NCBI GenBank assembly: GCA_004295885.1 | Contig: SEDG01000356.1 | Coordinates: 1 to 5,651, forward strand | Reading direction: 5' to 3' | Origin: Pedobacter sp. | GTDB taxonomy: Bacteria; Bacteroidota; Bacteroidia; Sphingobacteriales; Sphingobacteriaceae | DNA length: 5,651 nucleotides | Part shown: piece by piece, positions 5,569 to 5,651 of the stretch | Numbering within the stretch: the first letter of the stretch is position 1 | How the letters are laid out: each line of letters starts with the position of its first letter | The notes under the pieces: model-generated | Told to the model about the DNA's origin: nothing | Seen by the model: the letters and a program-made list of their open reading frames with translations, nothing else | Database searches by the model: none | Program-made: the position numbers and the translations under genes

Positions 5569-5651
5569 GATCTCTTCTGTTAAATTTTGATCAAATTGTT
5601 TTTAATGCCATAAACTACTAAACCAGTCCTTGATTTTATATTTAATTTAGC
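5569..5651. other. Non-coding window end
   Basis: The last 83 bases are A/T-rich and contain no supported gene. A short palindrome, TTTGATCAAA (5586-5595), is followed by a T-rich stretch but is too weak to call a terminator. Confidence 0.4.

Noticed and set aside
5586..5595. Palindrome TTTGATCAAA as a terminator after the MBL gene
   Set aside because: No loop, few G-C pairs and only a short T run; too weak to support.

Overview
The window looks like a chromosomal segment from a Bacteroidota bacterium, most probably Sphingobacteriaceae (Pedobacter-like). The evidence is low GC with A/T-rich intergenic DNA, start codons without clear Shine-Dalgarno sequences, a BlaI-type repressor coupled to an M56 peptidase carrying TonB C-terminal domains, and a SusC-plug-like peptide tail. 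The genus assignment is inference from remembered family resemblance.

Layout. Positions 1-582 (+) hold the 3' part of the succinate dehydrogenase/fumarate reductase iron-sulfur subunit gene (sdhB), cut by the window edge. A spacer follows and ends in a strong bidirectional terminator (712-742), which separates sdhB from a convergent minus-strand operon. Read from 4263 down to 777, that operon encodes a BlaI/MecI-family repressor, a membrane M56 (BlaR1/MecR1-type) zinc peptidase with two C-terminal TonB-like domains, a small exported protein with one divergent TonB-like domain, and an exported protein made of two tandem TonB C-terminal domains. The three downstream genes carry five related TonB-type modules in about 2 kb of coding sequence, evidence of repeated duplication. 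An A/T-rich divergent spacer (4264-4414) separates this operon from a plus-strand gene for an MBL-fold/beta-CASP ribonuclease-type hydrolase.

How the operon may work: in the BlaR1/BlaI paradigm a membrane M56 protease senses an envelope signal and causes loss of the repressor, which derepresses the operon. No penicillin-binding-type sensor and no beta-lactamase gene are present here. The periplasmic sensor/effector side is made of TonB-type modules, so the signal is unknown and probably not a beta-lactam.

The main discoveries are two broken genes. (1) The M56 gene stops at 2225, but the next 115 bases encode, in the -1 frame, a clear plug-domain-like tail ending 4 nt before the next gene. 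The last TonB domain lacks its C-terminal strand and the plug module lacks its front half, so a deletion joined at an A7 tract is the simplest explanation. (2) The MBL/beta-CASP gene is split. Its N-terminal half stops at 5218 and its C-terminal part resumes immediately in another frame, with roughly 90-100 residues of the beta-CASP domain missing. Both look like clean internal deletions. They could be real gene decay or assembly/consensus errors. I see no mobile element, CRISPR array, tRNA or rRNA.
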